A stretch of 64,000 bases of DNA from Dioscorea cayenensis subsp. rotundata (GCF_009730915.1 NC_052477.1:1691699-1755698); one strand, 5' to 3'. Shown: positions 1 to 14,100, counted from the first letter of the stretch. Numbers and translations: made by a program. The notes: generated by a model from the letters alone, not told the origin.

Positions 1-1250
1 CATGTAACTTGGGAATTTTTGGCAGGCCACATCTCCAATGCCATTGCCAAATTGAAGAATCAACTAATAGAACACCCCATTTTCTATTGCATACTATGTG
101 TGGCAGTCATCCATTGCTGGTATCCCATAGAAGGTACACCTAAAGTAACAAGGCCTCAGATTTACCTTTATGGTATTAACACAAGCAGGCACAATGATAG
201 TTATTATTTTCCCTACTTGATCCCTGTTATCCTTGTAATTACATTGCTTCAGTAGCAGGAAAGAGCAGGTGCTGAAGATTTTAAATACAGAATCAAAATT
301 CTGAACATACTGTGGTTCTGCATACCATGCCTAACTGTTGATATATAAGCTTGAGTAGCTTATGAATGATGAATGATTGTTAATGTCACTCCCTACTTCA
401 ATGTATCATTAAATTCTTTTCATTCAAGAAAAGATAATAGATTATGAGAGTAGTCACATAGCGCACCAAAACATGTATATATATACTGCAAAAGGCAGTC
501 ACAAAAAAATCATGATCATCTCAAAATAGAGTTTATGCTTTACTGGGATAAGGATTCATAAAAATGCCAATATTTATCGAACCTACACCAAGAATCCAAG
601 TTCATAATTATGTCCTTGAAAAAGAAATATCATCATCCTATCACTGAAGTACGAAAAGTTGAGAATGAGTCATATTTATAAAATTACAAATGCCTTAACG
701 AAACCCAAACAAATTCAAGAAATATGTCAGTATGTTAAACTCATCATGGTATTTTCTCGTTAAAGGCCCTCAGTTAACAGTTTGCCTGTTGCCATGTGGG
801 GTAAATGCGATTGTCAGAGCAAGTTCATCCATTGAGTTACTTGTAATTCATTTTACCATATTTATGATTTTCTACTCTCCTGATCTTATTGATATATAAA
901 TAGCAAACATGGAAATTGAAGAGATGATGTTGTGCAATGTACAGATTAGCATAAATGTTTTGTGCTTCTGCAGCAAAATATCAAGAAGAAATGATCAAAA
1001 ATGAAAAGTTGGGTGAAATTTTCTTTTTAAAACTTCATGCCAAGCCAGCAGAACATTTAGTTATCGGAGCATCAAGCAGCTGTAACTGTTGAAAGTCTCT
1101 TGATTCAGAAGTGTGGAATCAAGGATATATTAGGTTTGAAACTCCCAGGTTCCAGACACAGAGATCTCGCCTAAGTTTTATATGAACTCATACAAATTCA
1201 AGCAACGGACAAAAAAGGAAGAGTAATAATATGCATCAGTTAACACTCAC
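1..1250 (-). other. Intron of the PRL1 gene
   Basis: This stretch lies downstream of the GTGAGT donor that follows the exon ending at 1251. I searched the minus strand for the next conserved PRL1 block (the segment after HNML, and the later WFWDWKSGH-type block) and found neither, so I read the whole stretch as intron with the remaining exons outside the window. The short open frames in it look random. Confidence 0.6.
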
Positions 1251-4200
1251 AGCATATTGTGCAAAAATTCCCCTTTTGGAAGGTTGAATTTCTTTATGTT
1301 GTCTGCCGATGCTGATGCAAAAGTTTGCCTGGCAAAAGAGAAGACAACAAGTAAATACAATTTAATATATCAATGGCCATTAAATGAAACATTTATCCAC
1401 AAAATTTGGGAAACACACTCTTTGGGATGCAATGCCATAGCACGGACAGATTTCTTGTGATGGGTGAGAGTTGCCATGGTCTTTCCTGTGAAAAGGTAAC
1501 ATTCCCATCTTCAGATGACATGGAGAACAGTACGAAGGATAAAGGTGAAAAATAAGCATTGACAAGTAGTTAAAGGGAAACAAATAATCACCAGCCACAA
1601 GATCCCAAAATTTAATTGTTGTGTCATGAGAGCCAGTTACAACCTGTGGATCCTGAAAAAAGGCATTTGGAGTTTCACATACAAGAGAAGTCAAATTTTA
1701 TGTCATATTTCCTGAAGACCAAGAGACATCTTACAAAAATAAAAAATATTTTTAAAAAATTATAACATTAATTAAAATTAAAGATATACAATAAAATCTT
1801 TCTGAAATTAAATGAATTTTCTTAAAAACCTTATTTTTAAAGGTTTAGCATAGAAACCAAATGTCAGAAAAGGGGTTGCTTTTGCCCTGAACTGAAATCA
1901 AAACCAAAATTTAAAATCATAAATCTACAAGACTCAGCCCATCAAGGTGGGCACATGTCTACATATCATAGCTGCCATAAGACCAAACATGCAACCACAT
2001 TTAATAAAATAATTGGATATACAATCGACCGATCAGATTACACGGATATGCTTTAACCAATCTCGATTTAATATCACCTATTTAGTTCATATTGTATAAT
2101 TACATATAATGATGTTGGGTTTAAAAACATTAATTTTGAAGCTAACATAATAAAAAAATATGTTCCTCACGAGAAAGAAGTTTGCATACCGTAGGTCGTG
2201 CAAAAACTGAACAAACAGTGTTATCATGCCCAGATAAAGCACAAACCATTGCCTTAGTACGAATATCCCATACCTGTCAATAGCATCAGAGAAACAATAT
2301 TGAGATCATTGTTCAATTTACTCCATCACTTTCAGAATATAGAAGGATTCCCAGAAAAGATATAAGGTGTGAAAACAAATTTCATACCCGGCATACAGAA
2401 TCCCGACCTCCAGTCAATAAAACATCAATAGTTGGATGAAGAGCTAAACAATACACACCACTAAGATGCCCATGATAAGATCTAACCACCTTCAATCGAC
2501 AGCAAAAGGGAACATCAAAAAATGTAAATTAAGGGTCTAGCCTATGGAAAAAACAAATAACAGCACCAAACCTTATTCTGTTCAAGATCCCAACATTTTA
2601 CTTGTTTGTCATCACCAGCAGAAAATAGATACGTGTGTCGTTCACTCACGGCAAGACCTAGAATCACATAAGAAGTTCGTAATATTTCTAGCAAATTTAT
2701 AAAAGAAATGGTATAAACAAATTTCAAACCAATACGAAACTTTGTTTCATGAAAATCAAAACTAACCGCGAATTTGTTCTATATGCCCAGTCAATGTGAG
2801 CTTTAATTTCCCAGATGCAACATCCCATATCTACAAGATTTCAAAATAATAATAACAAGAATACTGGATCAACAGAAAATGACATTAAAAAATTCAAACA
2901 ATATTTAATAGGTATACAATAGCCAGAAATGAGCAAATTAGAGTCAAAAATCATTTGACATAAAACAATCAATCACGCATATTATATCATTAGTAAAAAA
3001 CACACACGAGAATTTTATTCCTTAATAATCAGCAAAGGGGTACCCACAAACCTTTATTGTTCGATCTGCAGACCCAGTACAAAACCATTCATTACTAGGA
3101 TCAAATGCAATGGACCTCACCCATCCCAAGTGCCCACTTATGACCTGCACCATTTAACTGATTACAAAAAGAGCAAAAACCATAGAGAAAAGTAAATTTA
3201 TGTAGGCAAACAGATAAAAATTTCAGCACAAGTGACACCAGAACATACTACAATTTCATAGGATATAGAATATCTTTAGGTTATGTTTGGTGGTGGCCCT
3301 GGTGGGGATCACCTGGGGCAATCCAATCCAAGGTTCCTTAATTATTTAAATAAATATATTTAATAATTAATTTAAAAATTTATTAATATTAACAAACAAC
3401 TAGCATGCACATGTGTGACAAAAACATACTTATACATGTAGCTTATTAGAAAGCTTAAAAAAACCAATTACAACAAACTAATACAACAACTCAGAAATAA
3501 ACTAAAACAATGTTACCTCACTAGAGTGAAAAATAATAGCATTAGTATTTAATCAACATATTGACCTCCCAGAATGAACCTTTACAGTTCTACCACATGT
3601 AATGCAAATCTTTCATATAGCACAAATGGCTCCCTAATTTGACATAATGATGAACCTACATTACTGTGGTAGATAAACTTCAATGAAGTATATATCATAG
3701 GTTTTTTATCCTCATTAAAACTCATTATAATTGGAGCAGCCAAAAACACAAATGACACAGATCAACCTAATGAAGTATACGTATTACCACAAAAGGCAAC
3801 AAAAGAATACTGTACCCGGTAGTTCTTCCATGGAGGGTGCCATGCAGGACGTGGCCATCTACTTGGAATCCTTTCCATCAAAGCTGATGTTGAGTATGGC
3901 CTACAAGACAGAACTTGTTAGATAACTTCTCTCTGATTTTGTTTTCTCAGTTTTTCAAATCTGCAGGTGAAAAGTTCACCAAAATCCAAGCAGCTATGAA
4001 TAGCATACTCTATTTTTCAATGATAAAAAGCATATTCTACTACAATTAAGTATCAGATTCTATGTCCATAGAGACACCAGGTCAACCTTAGAAAATTTGG
4101 GATAGCTCCATGAAAACCAATATAGTGCTTCCGTTTGTATAAAGTGACACTTAGAAGATTGAATTGGAGTGAGCGTAACACAAAGAAAAAGATAATTGAT

Positions 4201-6019
4201 TAATACCTATGGTCTCATCGATAAGGAGGATACTTCAAAGAATAAAGGATTTTATGTGATTATCAAGATTATACATAAATTTCACATGATACTCCGCAAT
4301 AAATCAGGAATTACTCCAATTACGGGCAAATAAGACGGTTAGCAAACACAAAAGAAAAGAATATTTTCCTGGTGCAACTGGCCCATCCCGACGGACAACA
4401 TTGTTGTGTTAAAGATCGTAATACCAGAAGAATCATTACCGCAGGGCTTAGAGGGAGAGGTCATATTGCAATGAAAAGAAAGTCAATTCATGCATCTTAA
4501 GTGAACCTTAGTAAAAAAGGGTTTGTACCTTTCAGAGGAGCCAGGGATTGACACAATTGCTCCTGGCACGTTCCTGCTTGGAACACCAGCATCACTAAAG
4601 GGAAAAGCATGGCATTGATCCACCAGTGCCAAGTAAATAACAAATGTCAAACTGGGATAAGTTCAGAAATAACAAATTTTGTTATACAAATGTAGTGGAA
4701 ACAGAGAACATACTATCCTTTTGGTGGCAAAGTTGGACCAGCAATGATAGCACTTTCATTCCTATCTTTCTGAGTATCTCTAGAAGTCTGATCACCTAAA
4801 AAAACAATTTCAAGTGAACGCATGAGAAAAATTGATCAACAGCAGCAATATAAAGCATATAAAAGTGTGTTCACAAAGTGCAATCTAATGGCAACTATTC
4901 TTGCTCAAACAAAAGGCAATGAGAAAAAAAGCGACATAACCCAGCACAATGAGTCTAACCTTGATTCCATCAAAGAAAGCATCAAAGAGTCAATAAAGAT
5001 CGACTCAATTGTCTAGACATGCATCTTTAATGTCGTTATCAGCAATGTTTGAAGATATACCTGTAAGAGCCAATTCCAAGGAGTTTGAGGGTTGATCCCC
5101 TTGGTTCTGAGCTGCTCCACCACCATTAGCACGAGCTTCATCACCCACTAAATCCTTTACCAACCCATACTCAGCATTGATCTTCAAGAATCATACCCAC
5201 AACAGCAAAACACATAAGAAAAATAGAGCAAATAGAGAGAGAACAACCAAAAAAAAAAAACTCCTAACATCATCTAACATGCACTTACTAACAATAGCAT
5301 TGACACTACAAAGATATATTTATATAATTGCTGAACTCCAGAGCATTAAAAAAAATTATAGAGATATTTGAGAAAACATTTGAGAGTTCACTAATAGGGC
5401 ATTTCAAAATAAATTAATAACATTCATAGGGAAAACTCTAACTGGGAATCAATTGCTCATTAAATCAAGATTAGTAAACTAAAATTTGACATAAAACGGA
5501 ACAGAGTCGTCAAGAATCATACCCATAACAGCAAAACACATAACAACATCTAAAATGCACTCACTTGAATTAGATTCTTAGCAATACAATGAAAACAAGC
5601 ATCTGATTGAGAGATATATGAGAAAACATTTGTTATTTTAATTAATAATGAATTTTGATAATGTAACAAACTACATCCAGAAGCTGAACTCAAACTCCAA
5701 AACAAACGCTCACCAAATCAAGAAACTAAACTAAAGTCCAACATAAAAAAAAGGGGGCAGAGAGAAAGCACCTTGAAGCTAATCCGAATATGCTTGCTGC
5801 GAGATAAGCAAAAGAAGAACAAGATCAGCGCTTCAAACAGACGATTCTCGAAAAATAACACATAAGGGTTAGGGTTTCCGACCTCTGGGCGTCGGGGGGC
5901 GGGTGATGACCACGGGATGGGGAGAAGAGGTCGAGAGAGCGCTTGAGAGACTTGAAGCTCAGCTTCTTCAGCGATTGCGGCTCCACTGGCTCTCTGGCCA
6001 CCGCCGTCGAGCCCTCCAT
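1251..6019 (-). CDS. PRL1: PRL1-type WD40 repeat protein (3' end outside window)
   Basis: Homolog of PLEIOTROPIC REGULATORY LOCUS 1, a nuclear WD40 protein of the Prp19/MAC spliceosome-associated complex. Fourteen exons can be joined in frame: 6019-5883, 5796-5772 (a 25-nt microexon), 5181-5061, 4795-4714, 4594-4529, 3900-3816, 3144-3052, 2830-2767, 2657-2572, 2489-2388, 2273-2190, 1652-1592, 1485-1419 and 1328-1251, about 383 codons. The N-terminus contains [20 protein letters not shown], typical of PRL1. WD repeats follow with [40 protein letters not shown] and [12 protein letters not shown]. The last exon in the window ends at KGEFLHNML followed by a GTGAGT donor, so the last WD repeats lie beyond base 1. 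The start at 6019 is the ATG that opens the conserved N-terminus; a CT-rich 5' leader precedes it. It is transcribed divergently from the PPAN gene. Family assignment is secure; choice between PRL1 and its paralog PRL2 is inference. Confidence 0.93.
5772..5796 (-). other. 25-nt microexon of PRL1
   Basis: Exon 1 ends at CAGAG followed by GT (5883), and the segment 5796-5772 is bounded by a CAG acceptor and a GTGC donor. Splicing it in reads SKHIRISFK and carries the frame exactly into the next exon, [15 protein letters not shown]. The position matches the weakly conserved linker after the PRL1 N-terminal helix. It is too short for usual open-reading-frame detection. Confidence 0.75.
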
Positions 6020-6025
6020 CGTCTT

Positions 6026-6060
6026 CCCTCTCTCTCTCTCTCTCTCTCTCTCAGAGAGAG
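6026..6060. repeat. CT/GA microsatellite in the PRL1 5' leader
   Basis: A run of alternating TC on the plus strand ending in a short AGAGAGAG stretch, placed directly upstream of the PRL1 start codon (so GA-rich in the transcript). Such pyrimidine/purine tracts are common in plant core promoters and 5' UTRs. Confidence 0.8.
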
Positions 6061-6339
6061 CTTTCAGTATTTGAAACACACGACAGCGAGGACTTAACGG
6101 ATTTAGATCTTAACGGATTCGGGTAAGATCCAAATGGATCCAAAAGTAATGAAAATGCTTAAATTATACATAAATAATTTATTCTATAATTTATTTTATT
6201 TTTATATTTGTTTGCGTATAAATGGCCCTGTTACAATATATTTTTTTTTATTAAAAAGAAAAAGTTTTGATGCGTATCTCGGATTCGGGTATGAATTAAG
6301 CGGATCTAGTATTTATTAAATCCGACCCGTTAAATTACT

Positions 6340-6352
6340 AGGGTTAGGGTTT
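6340..6352. promoter_or_regulatory. Telo-box in the PRL1-PPAN divergent promoter
   Basis: The sequence AGGGTTAGGGTTT (complement AAACCCTAACCCT) lies about 65 bp upstream of the PPAN start codon, between the two divergent genes. Telo-boxes are well known in promoters of plant ribosomal-protein and ribosome-biogenesis genes, which fits PPAN. A second AGGGTTAGGGTTT occurs at about 5867-5879, just inside PRL1 intron 1. That either motif is functional is inference. Confidence 0.55.
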
Positions 6353-6416
6353 ATGAAAAAGGAAGGCTCCAACCCTCTCTTTATAACGCGCTTCAGAGAA
6401 CGCTTGAGGTTCATCA

Positions 6417-9400
6417 ATGGCGCGCTTCAGGAACGTAAGTCTCCATTGCTTCGATTTCCACCCTATTTTCGTTGATTTTCGTTGATTTTCTCTGATTCTC
6501 GTGCTGTTTGTGATGCGAAGAAGAGGGGAAGGGCGCCGGCGAAGTCGCCGGGGATGAAGAAGCCGCCGGGCGTGAACCAAGTGACGGGGGAGAAGGTGCC
6601 CAAAAGCATCGTCTTTGGGAGGGGGAAGTTGCCGGGTCATTTGAAGCAGCTTGAACACGATCTTCGCAAACTCATGCTTCCTCATACCGCGTTGAAATTA
6701 AAGGTCTCCTTCAAATAATTCATATCCATTTTGATGCTATGTTGTCTCTAATTGGATTTGCAACTATTTCTCTTCTTTCTTTGTTGAATTTTTATTTCTC
6801 TGATTATTCTTTAGCTTCTATGAATGGTTTTTTTTCTTACTAAATGGAATTGTTGACCAAAGTAGTTTCAGAAATTTTAGTTTGCATGACAGTGATCTAG
6901 CAAGATTTTTGACATGTTTGCTTTATGCTCATTGTGTTCTAACAAAAGTTTAAACCACTAGCTGCTAGCTGTCTAACATGGCAACCCTTTTTTTTTTCTT
7001 ATCTGGGCTTGGGACCGGCAATGGCAGAGTTCGTCCGCTAACAAAAGTTTATCTAGTCTTTGCTTTCGATAGAGTAACATGCAAGGGAAGGGAAGGACTT
7101 AGGTAGCCGCCTCCAAATAGTTGGAACTAATAGTTTGTTGTTGTTGTCATAATAAGTCAAAGCATATGTCACACGGGAACTATCATGGTTATTGCTTATT
7201 TGCATGATAAAGATAAACACATCGGTTTTAGTGTTCTACATTTGAAAATCAGTAAAGAATCTAGAAGATTGTATTTATTTCCTACTTTTTATTTGAGGGG
7301 GAATTCTGACTAACTAATCTCTCAACTTACACTGCAGGAAAAGAAACGAAATAATCTCAAGGACTTCTTAAACATTGCAGGGCCTATGGGTGTTACGCAT
7401 TTTCTTATATTGTCAAATCCAAAGAGCATACCACATCTACGTGTTGCGAGGACTCCTCAAGGCCCAACCCTTACCTTTGAAGTATGTGAATATGCACTTG
7501 CTGCTGATGTGGCTCGATCACAGGCTCATCCACGGTGTCCTCAAGGATTATTCCAAAATTCTCCCTTGGTACAGTTCTAATACTAAATATGATAAAATGC
7601 CATTGCATATACAGTGATATTGTATATGGTATTCTTTCCTGTCTTTTAGACTGTAGGGTTTTTTGGATACCTGATTTCCATCATTGCTGAGATTATTCTT
7701 AATTTTGGGCAGATTGTTCTCTCTGGTTTTGGAAATGGGGCTAAACACCTGAAGCTCACAACCATTATGTTTCAGAACATCTTTCCCGCCATTGATATCA
7801 ATACTGTAAGTGAACTTTTTTCTCTCCTGACTTCCAACATTTTTAGTTGTCTGATGTACTTATATTTACAATAAAATTTAATATGATTCTTCACTTTTCT
7901 TGAGTTGCAGGTCAAGCTTTCATCATGCCAGAGGATTGTATTGCTAAATTATAACAGTGAAACAAAACTTATTGATTTTCGGCATTATTCCATCAGACTA
8001 CAACCTGTAGGGGTCTCCCGTAGGATTAGAAAATTTGTGCAAAATCATCAGGTGCCAAACTTGAGGAATCTCAAAGATGTGAGCGACTTTGTTACCAAGT
8101 AAGAACTATCTCATTATTTTATGACTTTGATTGATGCAATGTAGAATTCTTTACATGACAAGCTATTGACCAGTGCTCAGAATTTTAACCTTTTGTTCTT
8201 ATTGTTGTTCATAAATTCGTAAAGCGACTTTTAAGATGTAAATTGTGTGAATGGTCTAAATATATCCAATGTGATTTCTGGATCAAGCAAGTGCTCAAAC
8301 TGGGACTGAGTGTGGTTGCTTCTATTAAAGAGGAGGCTGTTCATAAATTTTAAATGGAACGCTGAGGATTTAAGAACTATAACAACAATTGATTAGTGTG
8401 ACGTATGAATTCTTGAATTAAATTTCCCTTCAGTATTTTACTTGAGATAGGTCAATGTGTGTGACATAGGCCCCTTGTTTCATCATATTTCAGGTAATTT
8501 TTCATTGCTTTTTTAGAGCTTCTGGCACAATAAGTGACACCATAGAATGAGAAAATAATGCCCTAATAATTCCACTAAATGTGGTAGTGTAGCAGCTGCA
8601 TACTATTGGAAAGGTTAAAAACAGTGAGTGGTGCTAAAGGTAACCAGTGTCAACTTCTCCATATTGGCTCAGCTTTTGCTGGAAAGGTCTCAAAGAGAGG
8701 CAAGGAAATGTAATATATGCTGATTAATATATGTGCTACAAGTGAAATGCTTACTGACCCATATGATGAGTCTGAGCTAAATATTTATATTGGAATGGTG
8801 GGAGGAGGAGTGCAGAGGAATGACTAATAAGTAAAATCAGCTGCTTACTCAACCTTGCCATGACATCTTTATGTTTTTGAGATGGATAAACAGCAAATTT
8901 CCTGACCAATATTAGTGCTTCTTTAATTGTTAGAAAACTCTTTGAGATTTGCCAATGCCTCATAATTTGAGAAACAATTCTCAGGAGATGCTGGATTTTA
9001 TTTTTGTTTTAGTAATTTATACAATCTTGCAAACAACAGTAGTTGTATATATTGAACACACCTATAATGAACATACATCTTCCATTATGGCCTGTTTTCC
9101 CACAAAAGTCATTTAATATGAGCATTGGATACATTATTTACTCAATAAGCTTAATATCATTAGTATAGAATTGATGATTCTGCCTTGCTTATCTTCCATT
9201 TTATCCTCTCATAAGGGCTGGTTATGGCTCGGAAAGTGAAGCTGATGAAGAAGCAGCAACTGTAAATTTGGTTAGTGACCTTAGTAGAGTAAACCGTGCT
9301 TCTACAAAAAGTGCTGTCAAACTTCAAGAGATTGGACCTAGAATGACACTCCGATTGGTTAAAGTTGAGGAAGGCCTCTGTTCTGGAAGTGTAATTTTCT

Positions 9401-9939
9401 CTGAATACGGTGAGTATATGCTTATATTTCTTTTCTTTACATAGACTCTAATGATTTATCTTTCTATTTCATTGCAAGTATGTGCCCCTTCACATTACAT
9501 GTTTCTTTAGCCGCAGCCATAGCTATGCTAGAAATCACTGTTTTTAATCAGAATTAGCTAGAAATCACTTGCATAGGTTTTTCTTCGAATACTATTGTTA
9601 ATTTTATGGGCCCAGAGCAGATAGCTATGCTCCCCAGTTTCTTTTGGTAATACATTTTGGATTGTCGCTGTCTACTTCTGCTTCACAATCATATTCCTCA
9701 AAAATCTTCTCTATGATTTTAAGCTGGACAAAATTTTCTTCACCCAAATGCGACTTATTGTGCAAATAGTTGTAATGCTTGACAAGCATAATATATGTCA
9801 AACTTATTCTAGTAGTTCTCCCTTCTTGAATTGTGGCAATTTCAAATCCTCTTATTTCCACCATTATTCTTCGTCACTAGGAAAAGAAGCCATTGCAGAA
9901 GAGGCTCAAGGAGCAAGCGACGAAGAAACTGAAGATTAA
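6417..9939 (+). CDS. PPAN: Peter Pan/SSF1-like Brix-domain ribosome biogenesis factor
   Basis: Nucleolar Brix-domain protein of the SSF1/Peter Pan family, needed for pre-rRNA processing and 60S subunit assembly. Seven exons join in frame to 321 residues: 6417-6434, 6521-6703, 7338-7568, 7713-7805, 7911-8098, 9216-9409 and 9881-9939. The first exon has only six codons (MARFRN). Diagnostic blocks are RGRAPAKSPGMKKPPGVN, KLPGHLKQLEHDLRKLMLPH, LKDFLNIAGPMGVTHFL, RTPQGPTLTFEV, FQNIFPAIDINTVKLSSCQR and FRHYSIRLQPVGVSRRIRK. The C-terminus is acidic (ASDEETED), as usual for the family. All junctions are GT-AG and total coding length is 966 nt, a multiple of three, with no internal stop. It shares a short divergent promoter with PRL1, which carries a telo-box. 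The 1.1-kb intron 5 holds nothing I recognise. Confidence 0.95.
6996..7150 (+). repeat. SINE-like insertion in PPAN intron 2
   Basis: A short stretch inside the intron contains GGGCTTGGGACCGGCAATGG and later GTAGCCGCCTCCAAATAGTT and ends in TTTGTTGTTGTTG. A (TTG)n tail with this GC-rich body resembles 3' halves of plant Au-type SINEs as I remember them. I see no clear tRNA promoter boxes or target-site duplication, so it would be a truncated copy. Family naming is tentative. Confidence 0.35.
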
Positions 9940-10455
9940 GTTTTCACTATCTTGATTCAGAGTTCAAAAGCAGAACCCCATGCCGAAGAATATCACTGCA
10001 GGAGTGATTATGTGGTTACTCCATGCGGGCATTCGATTTGCTGCTATTAGAATGGCTTGAACATCCCTTTGATTATTGTGTTAATTTAAGTTGTTCGATT
10101 AGAGTTTTTCACTGTGTGTTTTCACCCTTTACAGTAAGAGCTATTTTTTGTCTGAGGAGTTTATTGGTTACTTACAGCAGTGAAAATGGTTCCTAATGAA
10201 TGTAGGAGTTGATGTCTAATTATTTTGTATGGATGTGCTTTGGTTTACACTGAGGTGCATTTTCATACATGCAAATTTTGGGATTTACAAAGATTGGCAC
10301 TTGAAATGTATTTACCATTTATTCTTGTTCTTATTATTTCCCCCTCCTATGGTTATGTTTACCATTTTCACAGAGTATCAACAAGAAACCTCTCCACTTG
10401 CAGATATAAAATTTATTTATTTTTTAAAAATAAGAATAAGCTAGATAATTATCAA

Positions 10456-10486
<31 letters not shown>

Positions 10487-11110
10487 CCTTGGTTTTTAAC
10501 CTAAATGTCTAATTATTTATTTATTTGTTAAGAAAAGAACTCTCATTATTTAGTACCTCAAAATAAACTGGAGATCTAAATGATTATGTATTTACTTGGT
10601 AGTATTCCATCCTAAATTTAATTCAATTCTTTCCATTATTGATAATATATAGTTTAAGCATTCAATCATAGTTTCAGTCAGAATTAATGCATTATCAAAT
10701 GCTTTCTTTGATTTAGTTTTATAATTTCTGCATTTCATGTTTAGAGATCCATGCATATGGTTGTGCAAGTCCATGAACTGCAAATACTAAAAAATAAAAC
10801 TAATTTAATGCTCTACAATGAATAATAGCATTCAAAGCATTTGTGGAAATTTCCCTTAAAATCAAATAACTTGACAACATGTTTACAAATTTTGTTACTG
10901 AATTTAATTTCTATAGATCATATGCAGTAATGTGCTCATTGAACTAAACAAACAAACAATGGAGGAAGCTATTTATACACAATGAAGAAAATTTCTTTCT
11001 TCAAGATTTATTTTTCTGATAGTTGAGCAAATGAACAAGATTATATCTTCGATTAGATCTTCGAGCTTCTGTACATCAACATTTACCGGCAGTCTAAATT
11101 TAGTTTTCCT
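9940..11110. other. Intergenic region between convergent PPAN and LIN-like genes
   Basis: Contains the PPAN 3' UTR, an (AAT)n microsatellite at about 10457-10485, and AT-rich sequence. The two genes converge here. No further gene is supported; the short open frames are AT-rich and have no recognisable domains. Confidence 0.6.
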
Positions 11111-14100
11111 TCAGAGAGGGATCCATCCCTGTCGATGAAACCAAATTCATGTTACAACAAGTGCATGAACTCTTTTTAAAGTTGTGAATGAAAAAGATTT
11201 AGTGGTTTATATACCTTGATCAGTCCAGATTCTGTACCGCATAGAACAATGTCATTCGCCGTGATGAGGCATGTTATCTTGCTACCTGCTGATAATCTGC
11301 TCACCTTTTGCTGCCTTTCTCTCAACCATATCTATTTTTTCATATGATCCGACTTAATTAGTGCCAAAGCCGAATACGAAAACTTTCGATTGTATAAACT
11401 TGAAGAAGCTTAGAAGTAGTAGTAACCTGAATTATAGTCGGAGATGAGTTGCAATTCAAGTAAATGAAATCCTCCACCACTGCCATTGCTTGCACACTTG
11501 TTCCTCTTCCGGTCGCTATTGAGATCTGGGGTTTGCTCCGCCGCCTCCATTCCTGCATTTTTATATGCTGAGTATATATATACTGTTTTCATGAATTTAT
11601 TTGATGCGACGCTATCGTCTTTTATTCATACCTTGATGCTAGATCCTTCGACATTTGAACCTGCACAGTAAATCCAATCTTTGTACACAAGAACTGAAGT
11701 TATTGGCTTATTTAGCATCCTCCAGCTGTTTGTTGGTGGTCTGATCTCTGTTTTATGGTTTTCCTTTATGTCCAATTCCTGCAAACAAAACTCCGAAAAA
11801 TCTCAGCAATTCTAGAACACAAACCTTTTCTATATACAATTGTCTGAACTTGAAAGAAACTAACCTGCATGCTAGAATCAGCACAACCCAAGTAAACTCT
11901 GCTTTGAGCCACTGTTAGACACTTCAGATGCTTGTTCTTGCAAAAAGTTTGAATGTTTTTCGACAGATATTTCACCTGTAATACAGTGCTTTGGAATGTG
12001 ATCTTTGTAGATTTTTTTCATCTATTTTTATTCTTAATTTTGATCTTTTTGGTCTTTATTAGCTCCTTTTCTTACCTTGAGACCACTTCTCTGTGTAATT
12101 ATAAGAATTTTTTCGCCCATTGTATCCACCTTTAGTACTGATTCCTTCATCTCCATGACTTCAATGCATTCAAATTTCTTTTGTACCATTTGCCAAACCT
12201 GTAGAACAAAATTGTGTTTCAGCTTACTTTTTCCGACAAACTTGAGCCTGAGCTGAAGCTAAGGTAATTACCCTGACAGTCTTGTCGGACGATCCACTTA
12301 AAAGCCGGTCTCCTTGTTCGAAAAGTGCAAAACAAGTAACCGGTTTTTTGTGTTCTTTGATCTCACATACAAGAGTTGCTCTTTGCCCCTTAATGTCCCA
12401 AGCCTGTTTCAATGATAAATAACACATGTCAATAATATTAAGCTTTCGACAACAAATGATCACGCATTTCTTCTGTCCATTTGCTTCTATTGTTTATGTT
12501 ATCGAAGTTTATATCTAAAATTGAACATTGAATTCAAGTAAATGGAATACCTTAATAGTGCCATCTGAGTAACCAGCACAAAGAAGTCCCTTGTAGAAAA
12601 TAAGAGCAGTTGATGCAATGTTGCTGACATTTCCTATCTCCAAAATTTGTGTATGTACACATGATACACGCTGCAGTTGTGTAATTTTAGAATATCAAAA
12701 TAAGAGCAATTCAAATATTATCTATGTGCTGTTGTTTGGTGCCGAAAGTATCTATATGCCTCTAGAATTTAATGACGTTACGGAAAAACTCACCGATTTG
12801 GTTGGCAGAAAAAAATCAGTTACTTTCAGTAATTCTTCAGCCATCCAGGTGATACCGGAAAGTCGTCTAAGTGATTCCCTTGAACCCTCAGAAAAGTTCA
12901 TTAGTTTCTGCTTACCTGAAAATTAAAGAAATCCATGAAAGATTACAAAGTATCATGAAATCACCAACATGTTGTAAAAAATAATAATAATAATAATAGT
13001 ACATTTGTGAACACATGCAAGCATTACTATCATTCCATCATTTAAAGAGGCATGAACTTACTGCTTTACCTTTGCCGAAAGTGTAGTTATAGACACATAG
13101 GCATGCTAGAACTCGCTCATCAAGCTCCGAACCAGGATGAAGAAAATGTGCCACTTTGTTCAATAAAATCTCACAAGCAGAATACCGGATACTACTCGGA
13201 CCATTAACTGCCATTTCACTTCCAAGCCATGCAATAGTTATGAGACAGTCATGCGAAACACTTCTCGTCTTGCTGTTGATTCCCTTTGCCAAAGTATTAA
13301 AGACAGAATTGCCTATTTTGATCACACCTCTTGCCACCTTTCCATTCCATGCATCTAATTCACTGTCCTGTACCATATCAGATGAAATTTTCAATTTGAT
13401 TATTTTCTATTTAATCATAAGATAGATTTCGATATTTTTCGATTATCACTAACCTGTAGACAGGGATCTAACCAGTCAACACTTCTGATCATGTTCCTCT
13501 GGTATACAGATGTTAAGCCTGCTTTCCTTACTAACCATGCTGCTGTGTATGGTTCACCTGTCCATGCATGAGTACCTCCAAGATTTGAAAGAATAGATGC
13601 TGCAAGTGCCTGTGCACTGGAGTTCTCTTCAGATCCAACTGCTTTTAGTATGACCTCCATTGCCTCTTCTTTAAATTCACTTTTCCTGCTATTTTGACCC
13701 TGTTGAACATTGTCATATTCTTCATAAGCAGTTTTAAGATTGAAAATATTTTTTTTCTGAAGTATATAGTTTACCAGCATGTCTAGTTGAAGCAGAAGAT
13801 TTGCTGCTAAGAGTTGATGTTCTATTTTGTCTTGTTTTATGCATGTATTTAACGCTTGCGTAATTTTAATCATCTCATGTTGTTGTATCTGTTGCAGCAG
13901 TTGAATTGCCGATGACCTGTTGTACACAGAGAGGTAAAATTTAGCTACTTGCTTGATGAATCTTCTGAAAAAAAAAAATTTGCATAATTTTTCTTTTTTA
14001 CTTCAGTTTTAGCCTTGAAGTGAAAAAGATAAATTTTCCTGAAAAGAAATATCATTTATACCTTGGCATGTGAAGGATCTCATGAAAATATTCAAGTGCT

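Noticed and set aside
3284..3330. GC-rich TTATGTTTGGTGGTGGCCCTGG segment in a PRL1 intron as a MITE
   Set aside because: I could not find a matching inverted end or target duplication nearby.
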